A DNA stretch of 7,417 nucleotides from UBA1161 sp049520395. GTDB lineage: Bacteria > Planctomycetota > Phycisphaerae > Tepidisphaerales > Tepidisphaeraceae. This document shows, one piece after another, positions 1 through 5,436 of this stretch (positions are counted from its first letter, which is position 1; the number at the start of each line of letters is the position of its first letter). The translations under genes were made by a program, and so were the position numbers. The stretch is from positions 1-7,417 of the forward strand of contig JBEKPV010000162.1 in the NCBI GenBank assembly GCA_049520395.1. The letters are read 5' to 3'. The notes beneath the pieces are model-generated. The model was not told the DNA's origin, searched no databases, and was given only the letters and a program-made list of their open reading frames with translations.

Positions 1-1398
1 GTATGTGTGAGTTTGCGCGGGGATCGCTCCGGGGGAGGCGAGCGAGACGATCGTGTCGGGTGTGCCGTCATTCCAATCGATATTCAGTGAATAGGGGCCG
101 GTTGCGCCGGTTTCGGTGAAGGAGCCGAAGTTGAAGGATTGCGCCTGGCCTGCGGTGGCGGTCTGGGCGGCGGCCGGGGTGACGACGATGGAAGGGGCGG
201 GCGTTGAGACGCCGGAGACATTGACGGTAAATGTAGCGGTGTTGGAGACGTGGTCGTCGGAGTCGAAGATGGTGACGCTGACGGTTTCGGGGCCGGCGGA
301 GCCATAGGTATAGCTTTCGGCGGGGATGGTTCCGGGGCTCGCGACTGCGAAATATGATACGGCCTGTCCTTCGCCCCAATTGACAAACGCCGTGTACGGG
401 GCTGTGGCATTGGTTTCGACGAAACTGCCGAGGTTAAAGGATTGGCTGATTCCTGCGGTCGCCGTTTGGGTCGCTGGAGGGGTTAAGGTGATGGTGTTGG
501 TGATGGCGGTGGCGGCTTTCACTTTAACGCTGAATGTCATCGGGGAGGACTGATTGGCATCGGCATCGGTAATTACGACGGTGACGGTGTCCTTGGAAAT
601 GGCGGTGGCAAAGGTGTGCGTTTGAGCGGTGATGGTTCCGGCGCTGGCGAGTGAGAATACGGTGTCAGGGGTTCCGTCGCCCCAGTTGACGTCGACGGAG
701 AATGGGCCGGTGGCGCCGGTTTCGGAGAAGGAGCCGAGGGTGAATAGTTGGGGGGTTCCGGCGGTGGCGGTTTGCGAGGCGGGCGGAGTTACGTTGAATG
801 AAATTCCGGGATTGGCGGCGACGGAGACACTGAAGGCCGCGGTGTTGGAGACGTTTCCGTTGGCGTCGGTGATGGTGACGTCCACGGTGTCCATGCCGAC
901 ATCGGCGTAGGCATGCCCCTGCGGAGCGATCGTTCCGCTGGCGGGGACGGAGAAGATCGAATCGGCGGTGCCGTCGCCCCAATTGACGTTGACGGAGTAG
1001 GGGGCGGTGGCGCCGGTTTCGGTGATGGTGCCGAGATTGAACGCATGGGCGAGTCCGGCGTAGGCGGACTGTGATGACGGGGCGGTTACGGTGAGCGTGG
1101 GCGCGGGAGTGACGGCGACGCCGAAGGTGGAAACGTTGGAGACATTTCCGTCGTTGTCGGTGATGGTGACGCTGACCGTGTCGGACGGGTTCACGCCGGC
1201 GAAGATGTGGCTCTTGGAGGGGATGGTGCCGGCGGCGGTCATCATGAACGTTGTGTCGGGAGAGCCGTCGCCCCAATTGACGCTGAGGGAGTAAGGCTCG
1301 GTGGCGTCGGTTTCGGTGAATGAGCCGAGGGAGAAAGATTTGGAAACGCCGACGGTGGCGGTTTGCGCGGGCGGGGGGGTGGCGACGATGGAGACTAA
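1..1398 (-). repeat. Five tandem PKD-like repeats in the giant protein (fifth partial)
   Basis: Copies of about 95 residues lie at 1108-1398, 814-1095, 511-801, 214-495 and 1-195 (cut). The shared pattern is Q(T)ATxG, then SFxLGSFTETGATxPYS, then VNWGDGTPDT, then GTIxAxxHxxA, then DTVSVTITDxDGNxSN and F-x-V-x-V. The WGDG turn and the final V-x-ITD strand are the hallmarks of PKD-type immunoglobulin-like domains found in surface proteins. Copy 4 reads NWGEGQ and copy 5 reads DWNDGT at the turn, while copies 1-3 keep WGDG. The array probably continues beyond the window. Confidence 0.8.
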
Positions 1399-2493
1399 TG
1401 AGGTTGTGGTTTCGGAGAAGGAGTAGGCGCCGCCTGTGCCGTTGGCGGATTCCAGAGCGACGTAATAGGCGCCGCTGGTGATGGTGTCGTAGCTGAGGGT
1501 GGCTTGGCCGCCGGCGGAGTCGGCTTCGCCGCTGGTGAGCAGGTTGCCATTTTTGTCGAAGAGCTCCAGTTGCATGAGCATTCCGGCGGTGGGGTCGGTG
1601 GCGGTGGCGGTGATATTTTCGTTGACGCTGGCGGTGAGGCTGAAGGCGTCCAATTGGCCGGTGATATTCCCGGCGACGACCTGACCGCTGGTGACGGGCC
1701 CGCCGGCGCTATCGAGGGAGTCCTCGCTGATGGCGGAGGGCAGGGAAGCTTCGGAAAAGGCGTAGGCTCCTGAGCCGCCGTTTTGGGATTCGACGATGAT
1801 GGTGTAGAGGCCGCCGAGTGTGGCGCTCTGGTTGAGCGTGACGATTTGGCCGACGGAGGGGGCGGCGACGCTTTGGAGGAGTTTGCCGGTGGGATCGTAG
1901 AGATCCATTTGCAGGATCATGTTGGTGGAGGCGGGGTCGCCCGCGGAGGCTACGATGGTGGCGCCGGCCGTGGAGACGAAGCTGTAGGCATCCAGTTGAC
2001 CTTCAAGATTTCCGGCGACGCCTTTGCCGCTGGAGACGGGACCGCCGGCTTGATCGAGCATGTCCTCGGTTTGCGTTCCGGGCATGGCGGCGGCGGAGAA
2101 GTGGTATTTGCCTGTCTCGTCGTTGGTTGTATAGACGACGGCGGTGTAGGTGCCGGCAACCATGGTGGGGGAGGCGACGGTGCCGGTCTGGCCTGGGTCG
2201 GGGACGGCGCTTCCGAGGAGTTTGCCGGTTGGGTCGTAGAGATCCATCTCGAGGGCGGCGGAGCCGCCGGGGTCGCCGACGGAGGCTTCGATGGAGCCGC
2301 CGGCGGCGGCCATGATGGTGTAGTCGTCGACTTGGCTGACCTTGGCGATATCGCCGGCGATGCCTTGGTCGGAGAGGACGGCGGTGAGGAGCAGGCGGCG
2401 CTCCAGCGCTTCGGTGACGGCGATGGAAAGTTGGCGCAGACTGTCGCGTTTTCGATGCGGACGCGGGGATTTGGAGCGAGGTGAATTGGTCAT
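1..2493 (-). CDS. Giant repeat-containing surface/secreted protein with LEPR-XLL-like leader (N-terminal part, runs off window)
   Basis: The frame is open for 831 codons from the ATG at 2491-2493 to the window edge, so the C-terminus is missing. Residues 1-20 are basic (several R/K). Residues 29-38 read ALERRLLLTA, which fits the LEPR-XLL motif of giant planctomycete exported proteins, with R in place of P. Residues 43-362 form three PPC-like beta-sandwich repeats, and 366-831 form PKD-like repeats marked by VNWGDGT. The composition is rich in Thr, Ala, Ser, Gly, Val and Asp and almost free of Cys, typical of extracellular beta proteins. A GGAG lies two bases upstream of the ATG, and a promoter-like sequence sits about 40-70 bases upstream. 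The likely role is adhesion, cell envelope or matrix; I see no catalytic domain in this part. Codons end mostly in C (10 of the first 11 Ala codons are GCC). Export and family are inferred from the motif, while the repeats are directly visible. Confidence 0.9.
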   Translation of the reverse strand, partial: MTNSPRSKSPRPHRKRDSLRQLSIAVTEALERRLLLTAVLSDQGIAGDIAKVSQVDDYTIMAAAGGSIEASVGDPGGSAALEMDLYDPTGKLLGSAVPDPGQTGTVASPTMVAGTYTAVVYTTNDETGKYHFSAAAMPGTQTEDMLDQAGGPVSSGKGVAGNLEGQLDAYSFVSTAGATIVASAGDPASTNMILQMDLYDPTGKLLQSVAAPSVGQIVTLNQSATLGGLYTIIVESQNGGSGAYAFSEASLPSAISEDSLDSAGGPVTSGQVVAGNITGQLDAFSLTASVNENITATATDPTAGMLMQLELFDKNGNLLTSGEADSAGGQATLSYDTITSGAYYVALESANGTGGAYSFSETTTSLVSIVATPPPAQTATVGVSKSFSLGSFTETDATEPYSLSVNWGDGSPDTTFMMTAAGTIPSKSHIFAGVNPSDTVSVTITDNDGNVSNVSTFGVAVTPAPTLTVTAPSSQSAYAGLAHAFNLGTITETGATAPYSVNVNWGDGTADSIFSVPASGTIAPQGHAYADVGMDTVDVTITDANGNVSNTAAFSVSVAANPGISFNVTPPASQTATAGTPQLFTLGSFSETGATGPFSVDVNWGDGTPDTVFSLASAGTITAQTHTFATAISKDTVTVVITDADANQSSPMTFSVKVKAATAITNTITLTPPATQTATAGISQSFNLGSFVETNATAPYTAFVNWGEGQAVSYFAVASPGTIPAESYTYGSAGPETVSVTIFDSDDHVSNTATFTVNVSGVSTPAPSIVVTPAAAQTATAGQAQSFNFGSFTETGATGPYSLNIDWNDGTPDTIVSLASPGAIPAQTHTY
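1408..2367 (-). repeat. Three tandem PPC-like domain repeats in the giant protein
   Basis: Three copies of about 100-110 residues lie at 2077-2367, 1744-2070 and 1408-1731 (residues 43-139, 142-250, 255-362). Each has a D-x-Y/F-S/T strand near its start, a core like MDLYDPTGKLL followed by S, and an ending like GAYxFSE. Copies 2 and 3 also share an entry segment of the form DSAGGPVTSGxVVAGN-x-GQLDA. This is the layout of the bacterial pre-peptidase C-terminal (PPC) beta-sandwich, which occurs in many secreted proteins. Copies 1 and 2 share a 33-base stretch (2215-2247 and 1876-1908) with only two mismatches. The PPC assignment is by eye, and another jelly-roll family is possible. Confidence 0.7.
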
Positions 2494-2921
2494 TTCTCCA
2501 CAACCCTTTTGGAATGCATTAGCTCGCGTGGGCAAGTATCGTCGCCATGCTACAGAACCGGCAACGACGGGTTACAAATCCGCCAGAACTCAACGCTTCC
2601 AAACGCAGGCTGCCTAGTGAACAAACGCTAATGGATCGCCTCCGGGTGGCGAAGCAAACCGGCCATCACCCACGACCCTCTCTTCAGCAGGATCGATGTA
2701 GCATTTCTAACGCGCTGGGGGAGGTCACACAACAAAAATATTATGGGGCCGTGGACGGCAAATTAAGCTGGGTAAACAGGTTGGCATTCGCAAGCGTTTT
2801 TGGGTTTTGGCTGGTGGGTTTGCAGGTGTGGGAGTAAATGCCCGGGCGGATGGGTTTGGACAAATTCGGGGCAGGCGGCCGGCTTTTTTTTGCGTGATCT
2901 GAGCCGGTTTCGTTAATTGCA
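2494..2921. other. Non-coding stretch between the giant-protein gene and the small-RNA candidate
   Basis: Apart from the promoter at 2535-2564 I see no gene here. Short open frames on both strands lack a Shine-Dalgarno sequence, recognisable motifs and the codon pattern of the neighbours. A 5-bp hairpin, TCGCC/GGCGA, sits at 2636-2652. A run of eight T at 2884-2891 follows a self-complementary GCCGGC, which cannot form a usable terminator stem by itself. Base composition is not G-rich on the plus strand, unlike the flanking genes. Confidence 0.5.
2535..2564 (-). promoter_or_regulatory. Probable promoter of the giant surface-protein gene
   Basis: On the minus strand TTGCCG (2559-2564) and GATACT (2535-2540) are 18 bases apart, a fair match to a housekeeping -35/-10 pair. 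Transcription would begin near 2528, giving a leader of about 35 bases before the ATG at 2493. The TTGCC-type -35 recurs at 3728-3733 and 5507-5512, which adds some weight. Confidence 0.4.
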
Positions 2922-2954
2922 ACGGATTTCCGTACTTAGGGAATCTTTCCTAGC

Positions 2955-2985
2955 TTACAACTTTTACCCAGACTGCGCATATAGT
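2955..2985 (+). promoter_or_regulatory. Possible orphan promoter upstream of the terminator at 3025-3063
   Basis: TTACAA (2955-2960) and TATAGT (2980-2985) are separated by 19 bases, a little longer than ideal. Two dyads lie just upstream: ACGGA-tt-TCCGT at 2922-2933 and TAGG-N8-CCTA at 2937-2952. They could be binding sites or chance. The next gene in this direction is pheS, and a strong terminator intervenes, so the only product would be a short RNA. Confidence 0.25.
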
Positions 2986-2991
2986 TTATTG

Positions 2992-3063
2992 GAAGCACAA
3001 ACTTACTCTCTTCTCTCCCCTGAGCCCCGGACGATTTTTCCCCAACGTCCGGGGTTATTTTTT
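2992..3063 (+). ncRNA. Candidate orphan small RNA of about 72 nt
   Basis: A transcript from the promoter at 2955-2985 would start near 2992 and end at the terminator at 3025-3063. It would have an unstructured 5' half containing the pyrimidine tract CTCTCTTCTCTCCCC (3006-3020), followed by the terminator hairpin. No plus-strand gene ends here that would otherwise explain the terminator. The CUCCCC tract is complementary to G-rich ribosome binding sites such as the GGGGAG of pheS, a property of some base-pairing regulators. I recognise no known RNA family. The RNA is inferred and only the hairpin is firmly visible. Confidence 0.3.
3025..3063 (+). terminator. Intrinsic terminator, plus strand
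   Basis: A perfect 9-bp stem CCCCGGACG/CGTCCGGGG (3025-3033 and 3046-3054) with a 12-base loop is followed directly by TTATTTTTT (3055-3063). This is a textbook Rho-independent terminator reading rightwards. No recognisable coding gene on the plus strand ends before it. Confidence 0.75.
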
Positions 3064-3089
3064 AAAATGCCCACGGCAGCGCCGTGGGC
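3064..3089 (-). terminator. Probable terminator of the membrane-protein gene, minus strand
   Basis: A perfect 9-bp stem GCCCACGGC/GCCGTGGGC (3069-3077 and 3081-3089) has a three-base loop. On the minus strand it lies about 30 bases after the stop codon at 3120 and is followed by ATTTTAAAAAAT. The T tract is short, so termination may be partial. It sits back to back with the plus-strand terminator. Confidence 0.5.
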
Positions 3090-3119
3090 GTTCGGGGATG
3101 GGGACTGAAGTCACAATCT

Positions 3120-3662
3120 TTAATGTGGGGGTTTGCGCAGGAGGTTGGCGATGGTCCATTGGGAGAGGGCCATGTAGCCGCTGATGGCTACGGCGACGGC
3201 GCAGAAGAGTTGGAATCCTGCGATGTTAAACATGTGGATGACTACGTAGAGGTTGAAGAGGCCGGCCGCGGTGGTTAGGAAGAAGACGGCGAGGACGACG
3301 GGACGGCGCAGGGCGACTATTTGGGCCAGGCCCTCGACGATCAGGGCGATGCCGAAGATGGTCATGCCCAGGTCGGGGAGGAACAGATTGCTTTGGGCGT
3401 AGGGGACGACATTTCCCTGGCCGTCGGTGACGGGGTAGTTCTGGTCGAAAGTGGCGCGAGAATGGATGTAGCGAATCGTGTTGGGGAAGACGAACAGGAC
3501 GATTAGGCCGATCACTAAGCTGAACCAGGCGTCGGCGAGGCTGGGCATGAGGACGACGGGAACGGTTCTTGGGGCGGGGCCTGGCGGCGGCGATGGCGCG
3601 CTCGGCGGAGTTGGGCTGGTTGGCTGCGTTTGCGAAAGTTTTGGGAGCTTTGACAGGTCCAT
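3120..3662 (-). CDS. Four-helix integral membrane protein of unknown function
   Basis: The protein has 180 residues and starts at the ATG at 3660-3662, with a purine-rich GAGGGACGGAAG upstream. Residues 10-36 are rich in proline, serine and threonine and probably form a flexible cytoplasmic tail. Four hydrophobic segments follow at about 43-60, 95-117, 121-143 and 146-166. Between the first and second is a hydrophilic loop with Tyr, Asp, Asn and Gln (about 61-94). The protein ends in a short basic tail (RKPPH). I recognise no family signature, catalytic motif or metal site, so no function is proposed. Codons end mainly in C (GTC, GCC, ATC, TTC), as in the giant-protein gene on the same strand. 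The gene is divergent from pheS with an 87-base gap and has its own promoter-like sequence, so it is probably monocistronic. Confidence 0.85.
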   Translation of the reverse strand: MDLSKLPKLSQTQPTSPTPPSAPSPPPGPAPRTVPVVLMPSLADAWFSLVIGLIVLFVFPNTIRYIHSRATFDQNYPVTDGQGNVVPYAQSNLFLPDLGMTIFGIALIVEGLAQIVALRRPVVLAVFFLTTAAGLFNLYVVIHMFNIAGFQLFCAVAVAISGYMALSQWTIANLLRKPPH

Positions 3663-3690
3663 TACTTCCGTCCCTCGTCCCCCGTAGAAT
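3662..3690 (+). promoter_or_regulatory. Possible promoter of pheS
   Basis: TAGAAT (3685-3690) matches the -10 consensus at five positions. The -35 position, 17 bases upstream, is TTACTT (3662-3667) and is poor. A second -10-like TATAAA lies at 3709-3714 without a good -35. A good TTGACA at 3650-3655 has no -10 at a workable distance. The start would be near 3697, with a 5' leader of about 50 bases. Confidence 0.3.
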
Positions 3691-3699
3691 GGCCGGCTG

Positions 3700-3720
3700 C
3701 CGTCAATGTATAAATGACGG
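3700..3720. repeat. Inverted repeat between the divergent promoters
   Basis: CCGTCA (3700-3705) and TGACGG (3715-3720) form a perfect 6-bp inverted repeat with a nine-base AT-rich centre. It covers the -10 of the membrane-protein promoter and lies in the pheS leader. It could be an operator acting on both genes or a small leader hairpin. Confidence 0.4.
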
Positions 3721-3733
3721 AGTATCCTGGCAA
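3705..3733 (-). promoter_or_regulatory. Promoter of the membrane-protein gene
   Basis: On the minus strand TTGCCA (3728-3733, five of six consensus bases) and TACATT (3705-3710, four of six) are exactly 17 bases apart. Transcription would start near 3698, leaving a leader of about 36 bases. The same TTGCCA plus 17-base arrangement occurs before thiC. Confidence 0.5.
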
Positions 3734-3739
3734 ATGATT

Positions 3740-3745
3740 GGGGAG
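3740..3745 (+). promoter_or_regulatory. Ribosome binding site fixing the pheS start
   Basis: GGGGAG ends four bases before the ATG at 3750. It argues against the in-frame TTG at 3738, which would lie within or ahead of this site. Confidence 0.7.
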
Positions 3746-3749
3746 TTGC

Positions 3750-4778
3750 ATGGCTGATGTTTTAGCGGAAATCGATGCGGTGTCCTCGGCGGCGGAGTCG
3801 GAATTGGGCGCGGTGGCGGATGCGAGTCAGTTGGAACAGTTCCGGATCAAATATTTGGGCGCCAAGGGATCGATTAAGAGTTTGATGAAGCTGCTGGGGC
3901 AGTTGCCGAAGGATCAGAAGCCTGCGGTGGGGCAGAAGATCAATGCGCTGCAGGATCGGGTGACGGCGGCGTTTGAGGCTCGCAAGACTCGTCTGGCCGG
4001 GGCGGGGGAAGCTCAAAGTGAGGTGGATGTGACGGAGCCGGGGGTGCAGCCGCGGATTGGGAATCGGCATATTTTGAGCAAAGTGATTGGGGAATTGACG
4101 GAGCTGTTTGGGCGGATGGGGTTTTCGACGGCGGAGGGGCCGGAGGTGGAAGATGAATTTCATAATTTTATTGCGCTGAATATTCCCAAGAGCCATCCGG
4201 CACGCGATCCGCTGGATAATTTTTATATTTCGGCGGAGTCGGGGGAGATGCGCGGTGGTGAGGAATCATCGCTTTTGCTGCGGACGCAGACGAGCACGGT
4301 GCAGATTCGGGTGATGGAGGGGCGCAAGCCGCCGATTCGGGTGGTGATTCCGGGGAGGGTGTATCGGCCGGATACGCACGACGATACGCATCTTTCGATG
4401 TTTCATCAGCTGGAGGCGCTGGTGGTGGATAAGAACGTGACGATGGTGGATCTCAAGAGCACGGTGATGCAGTTTGTACAGGCTTATTTCGGGGCGGAGG
4501 CGAAGCTGAGGTTTCGGCCGAGCTTTTTCCCGTTTACGGAACCTTCGGCGGAGGTGGATGTCTGGTTTGATCTGCCGGGCGGGAAGAGCCGGTGGGTGGA
4601 ACTCGGCGGGTGCGGGATGGTGCATCCGAATGTGCTGCAAACGGTGGGGGTCGATCCGGAGATTTATTCGGGGTGGGCGTTTGGGTTTGGGATCGAACGG
4701 ATCACGATGCGGAAATATGGGATCAATAATATTCGGCTGTTCGTGGAAAATGATTTGCGGTTTTTAAGGCAGTTTTAA
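3750..4778 (+). CDS. pheS: Phenylalanine--tRNA ligase alpha subunit
   Basis: PheS is the catalytic subunit of the cytoplasmic alpha2-beta2 enzyme that charges tRNA-Phe with phenylalanine using ATP. The protein has 342 residues, close to the bacterial norm. Residues 1-85 are the N-terminal helical (coiled-coil) tRNA-binding arm, with the family's FRIKYLGAKGSI stretch at 31-42. The class II catalytic core follows: GPEVEDEFHNF-x9-HPARD (130-153), LLRTQTSTVQIR (177-188), GRVYRPDTHDDTHLSMFHQLE (202-222), motif 2 with FRPSFFPFTEPSAEVD (255-270), and motif 3 with GWAFGFGIERI (308-318), whose Arg binds ATP. All key blocks are intact. The ATG at 3750 is chosen because GGGGAG precedes it. pheT, its usual partner, does not follow directly. 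Codons end mainly in G (12 of 17 Ala codons in the first 90 are GCG). Confidence 0.97.
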   Translation: MADVLAEIDAVSSAAESELGAVADASQLEQFRIKYLGAKGSIKSLMKLLGQLPKDQKPAVGQKINALQDRVTAAFEARKTRLAGAGEAQSEVDVTEPGVQPRIGNRHILSKVIGELTELFGRMGFSTAEGPEVEDEFHNFIALNIPKSHPARDPLDNFYISAESGEMRGGEESSLLLRTQTSTVQIRVMEGRKPPIRVVIPGRVYRPDTHDDTHLSMFHQLEALVVDKNVTMVDLKSTVMQFVQAYFGAEAKLRFRPSFFPFTEPSAEVDVWFDLPGGKSRWVELGGCGMVHPNVLQTVGVDPEIYSGWAFGFGIERITMRKYGINNIRLFVENDLRFLRQF

Positions 4779-4782
4779 ATCC

Positions 4783-4817
4783 TTGCCGAAAGCCTGGGAG
4801 CGGCGATGAAGTTTTTT
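4783..4817 (+). terminator. Weak candidate terminator of pheS
   Basis: TTGCCG (4783-4788) can pair with CGGCGA (4801-4806), including one G-T pair, across a 12-base loop. TTTTTT (4812-4817) follows after five bases. The stem is short and the T run is not adjacent, so this is a weak call. A 14-codon ORF overlaps the same sequence. Confidence 0.25.
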
Positions 4818-4867
4818 GGGCCGATCAAATGGCCGCGTGCATCGGAATAGTCAGGTCTACCCTTGCG

Positions 4868-5080
4868 CTAATGTCCGGACGTAAGCAGCGTCAGGACGAT
4901 TGCCGCAGCTGCGGCCACGTTAGACCTGGGGTACGCCTGCGGCTTTTGGATCAGCTTCTCGCCCGATTCGCCGCAGTTTTGGCAATACCGGCGTTTGACC
5001 GCGCCGGGTTGGGCGGGGTCGGTCCCTTCGGCCACGGGCCTGGTGGCGATCCTACTGCCCCCACATCTTGGGCAACTCAT
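4868..5080 (-). CDS. Small zinc-ribbon protein with a hydrophobic C-terminal tail
   Basis: From the ATG at 5080 the product has 70 residues. It begins MSCPRCGG and has a second knuckle RRYCQNCGE about 27 residues later, so two CxxC pairs make a classic zinc ribbon. The KRRYCxxCG part resembles the N-terminal ribbon of the repressor NrdR and some phage zinc-ribbon proteins, but the NrdR ATP-cone is absent. The last 17 residues include AAAAAIVLTLL, a short hydrophobic helix that might sit in a membrane. In-frame ATGs at 5095 and 5203 would lengthen the protein; the latter adds another Cys cluster (CCSNC). None has a clear Shine-Dalgarno sequence, and I prefer 5080 because zinc-ribbon proteins usually start just before the first CxxC. 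The gene is convergent with pheS. Function is unknown. Confidence 0.5.
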   Translation of the reverse strand: MSCPRCGGSRIATRPVAEGTDPAQPGAVKRRYCQNCGESGEKLIQKPQAYPRSNVAAAAAIVLTLLTSGH

Positions 5081-5148
5081 TTTTCGCTGACGCATGACAA
5101 CTGCCAACCTAACGGAGCGGCTTTGGTTGAGCCTTTGCGAATTTCTGC

Positions 5149-5177
5149 CATTTACGACGTGCCGGAGCTGGCTGCAA
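5149..5177 (-). promoter_or_regulatory. Weak candidate promoter for the zinc-ribbon ORF
   Basis: On the minus strand TTGCAG (5172-5177) and TAAATG (5149-5154) are 17 bases apart. Each matches the consensus at only three positions. A start near 5141 would favour the ATG at 5095 or 5080 over the one at 5203. Confidence 0.2.
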
Positions 5178-5247
5178 TTTGAGCAGCACGGGCTAGCCGT
5201 CATGGCAAGACTTCAGTTGTCAGGCTGGGATAAAACCCAGGAGGGAT

Positions 5248-5415
5248 ATGCCTCGACCCCGTGAAGGTGGACGCTTACCAAACCCTAGGAAGCGGCACAG
5301 CCAATCAGAGGACTCCCGACGATCGTGTTCATATTATGTTATCTCTTCTAAACAAAATCAAAACAAATTCGCTCTGTTGACAGCCTATTTTAACGCTGGC
5401 GGGGCCATTATCTGA
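5248..5415 (+). CDS. Possible 55-residue basic small protein
   Basis: A 55-codon frame runs from the ATG at 5248 to the TGA at 5413-5415. It is preceded by AGGAGG (5239-5244), the strongest Shine-Dalgarno sequence in the window, three bases before the ATG. The first 26 residues are very basic (MPRPREGGRLPNPRKRHSQS at 1-20, then RR). The middle is polar, and the C-terminal part is mildly hydrophobic (FALLTAYFNAGGAII). I recognise no family. Codons such as TTA, TCA and TAT differ from pheS and thiC, which argues either for foreign origin or against coding. A hairpin CTGGG/CCCAG (5225-5240) overlaps the start of the ribosome binding site. The AGGAGG may be a coincidence, and no promoter is clear. 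Confidence 0.25.
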   Translation: MPRPREGGRLPNPRKRHSQSEDSRRSCSYYVISSKQNQNKFALLTAYFNAGGAII

Positions 5416-5436
5416 CACTGAAATTCATGGATAGGA

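Noticed and set aside
1783..2484. A 233-codon plus-strand frame rich in Gly and Asp within the giant-protein gene
   Set aside because: It is antisense to the repeat region. Its Gly/Ala/Asp-rich product mirrors GCC/GGC codons on the other strand, and the minus frame has clear repeated domains.
1..2493. Regular repeated DNA as a possible CRISPR or tandem DNA repeat array
   Set aside because: The periodicity is about 280-330 bases and follows protein domain boundaries in one open frame. There are no short identical repeats with unique spacers.
2547..2837. A 96-codon plus-strand frame with a hydrophobic C-terminus
   Set aside because: There is no Shine-Dalgarno sequence, no recognisable motif, codons unlike those of neighbours, and it overlaps the promoter region of the minus-strand gene.
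2870..2900. GCCGGC followed by eight T as a terminator
   Set aside because: The palindrome has no loop and cannot form a stem by itself. Pairing with the later GCCGG would place the T run inside the loop.
3738..3749. The in-frame TTG at 3738 as the pheS start
   Set aside because: It would put the GGGGAG ribosome binding site inside the coding sequence. ATG at 3750 has the right spacing and gives the typical N-terminus.
4829..5182. A 117-codon plus-strand frame opposite the zinc-ribbon ORF
   Set aside because: It has no ribosome binding site or motif. The minus frame has two well-formed CxxC pairs and is the better candidate.
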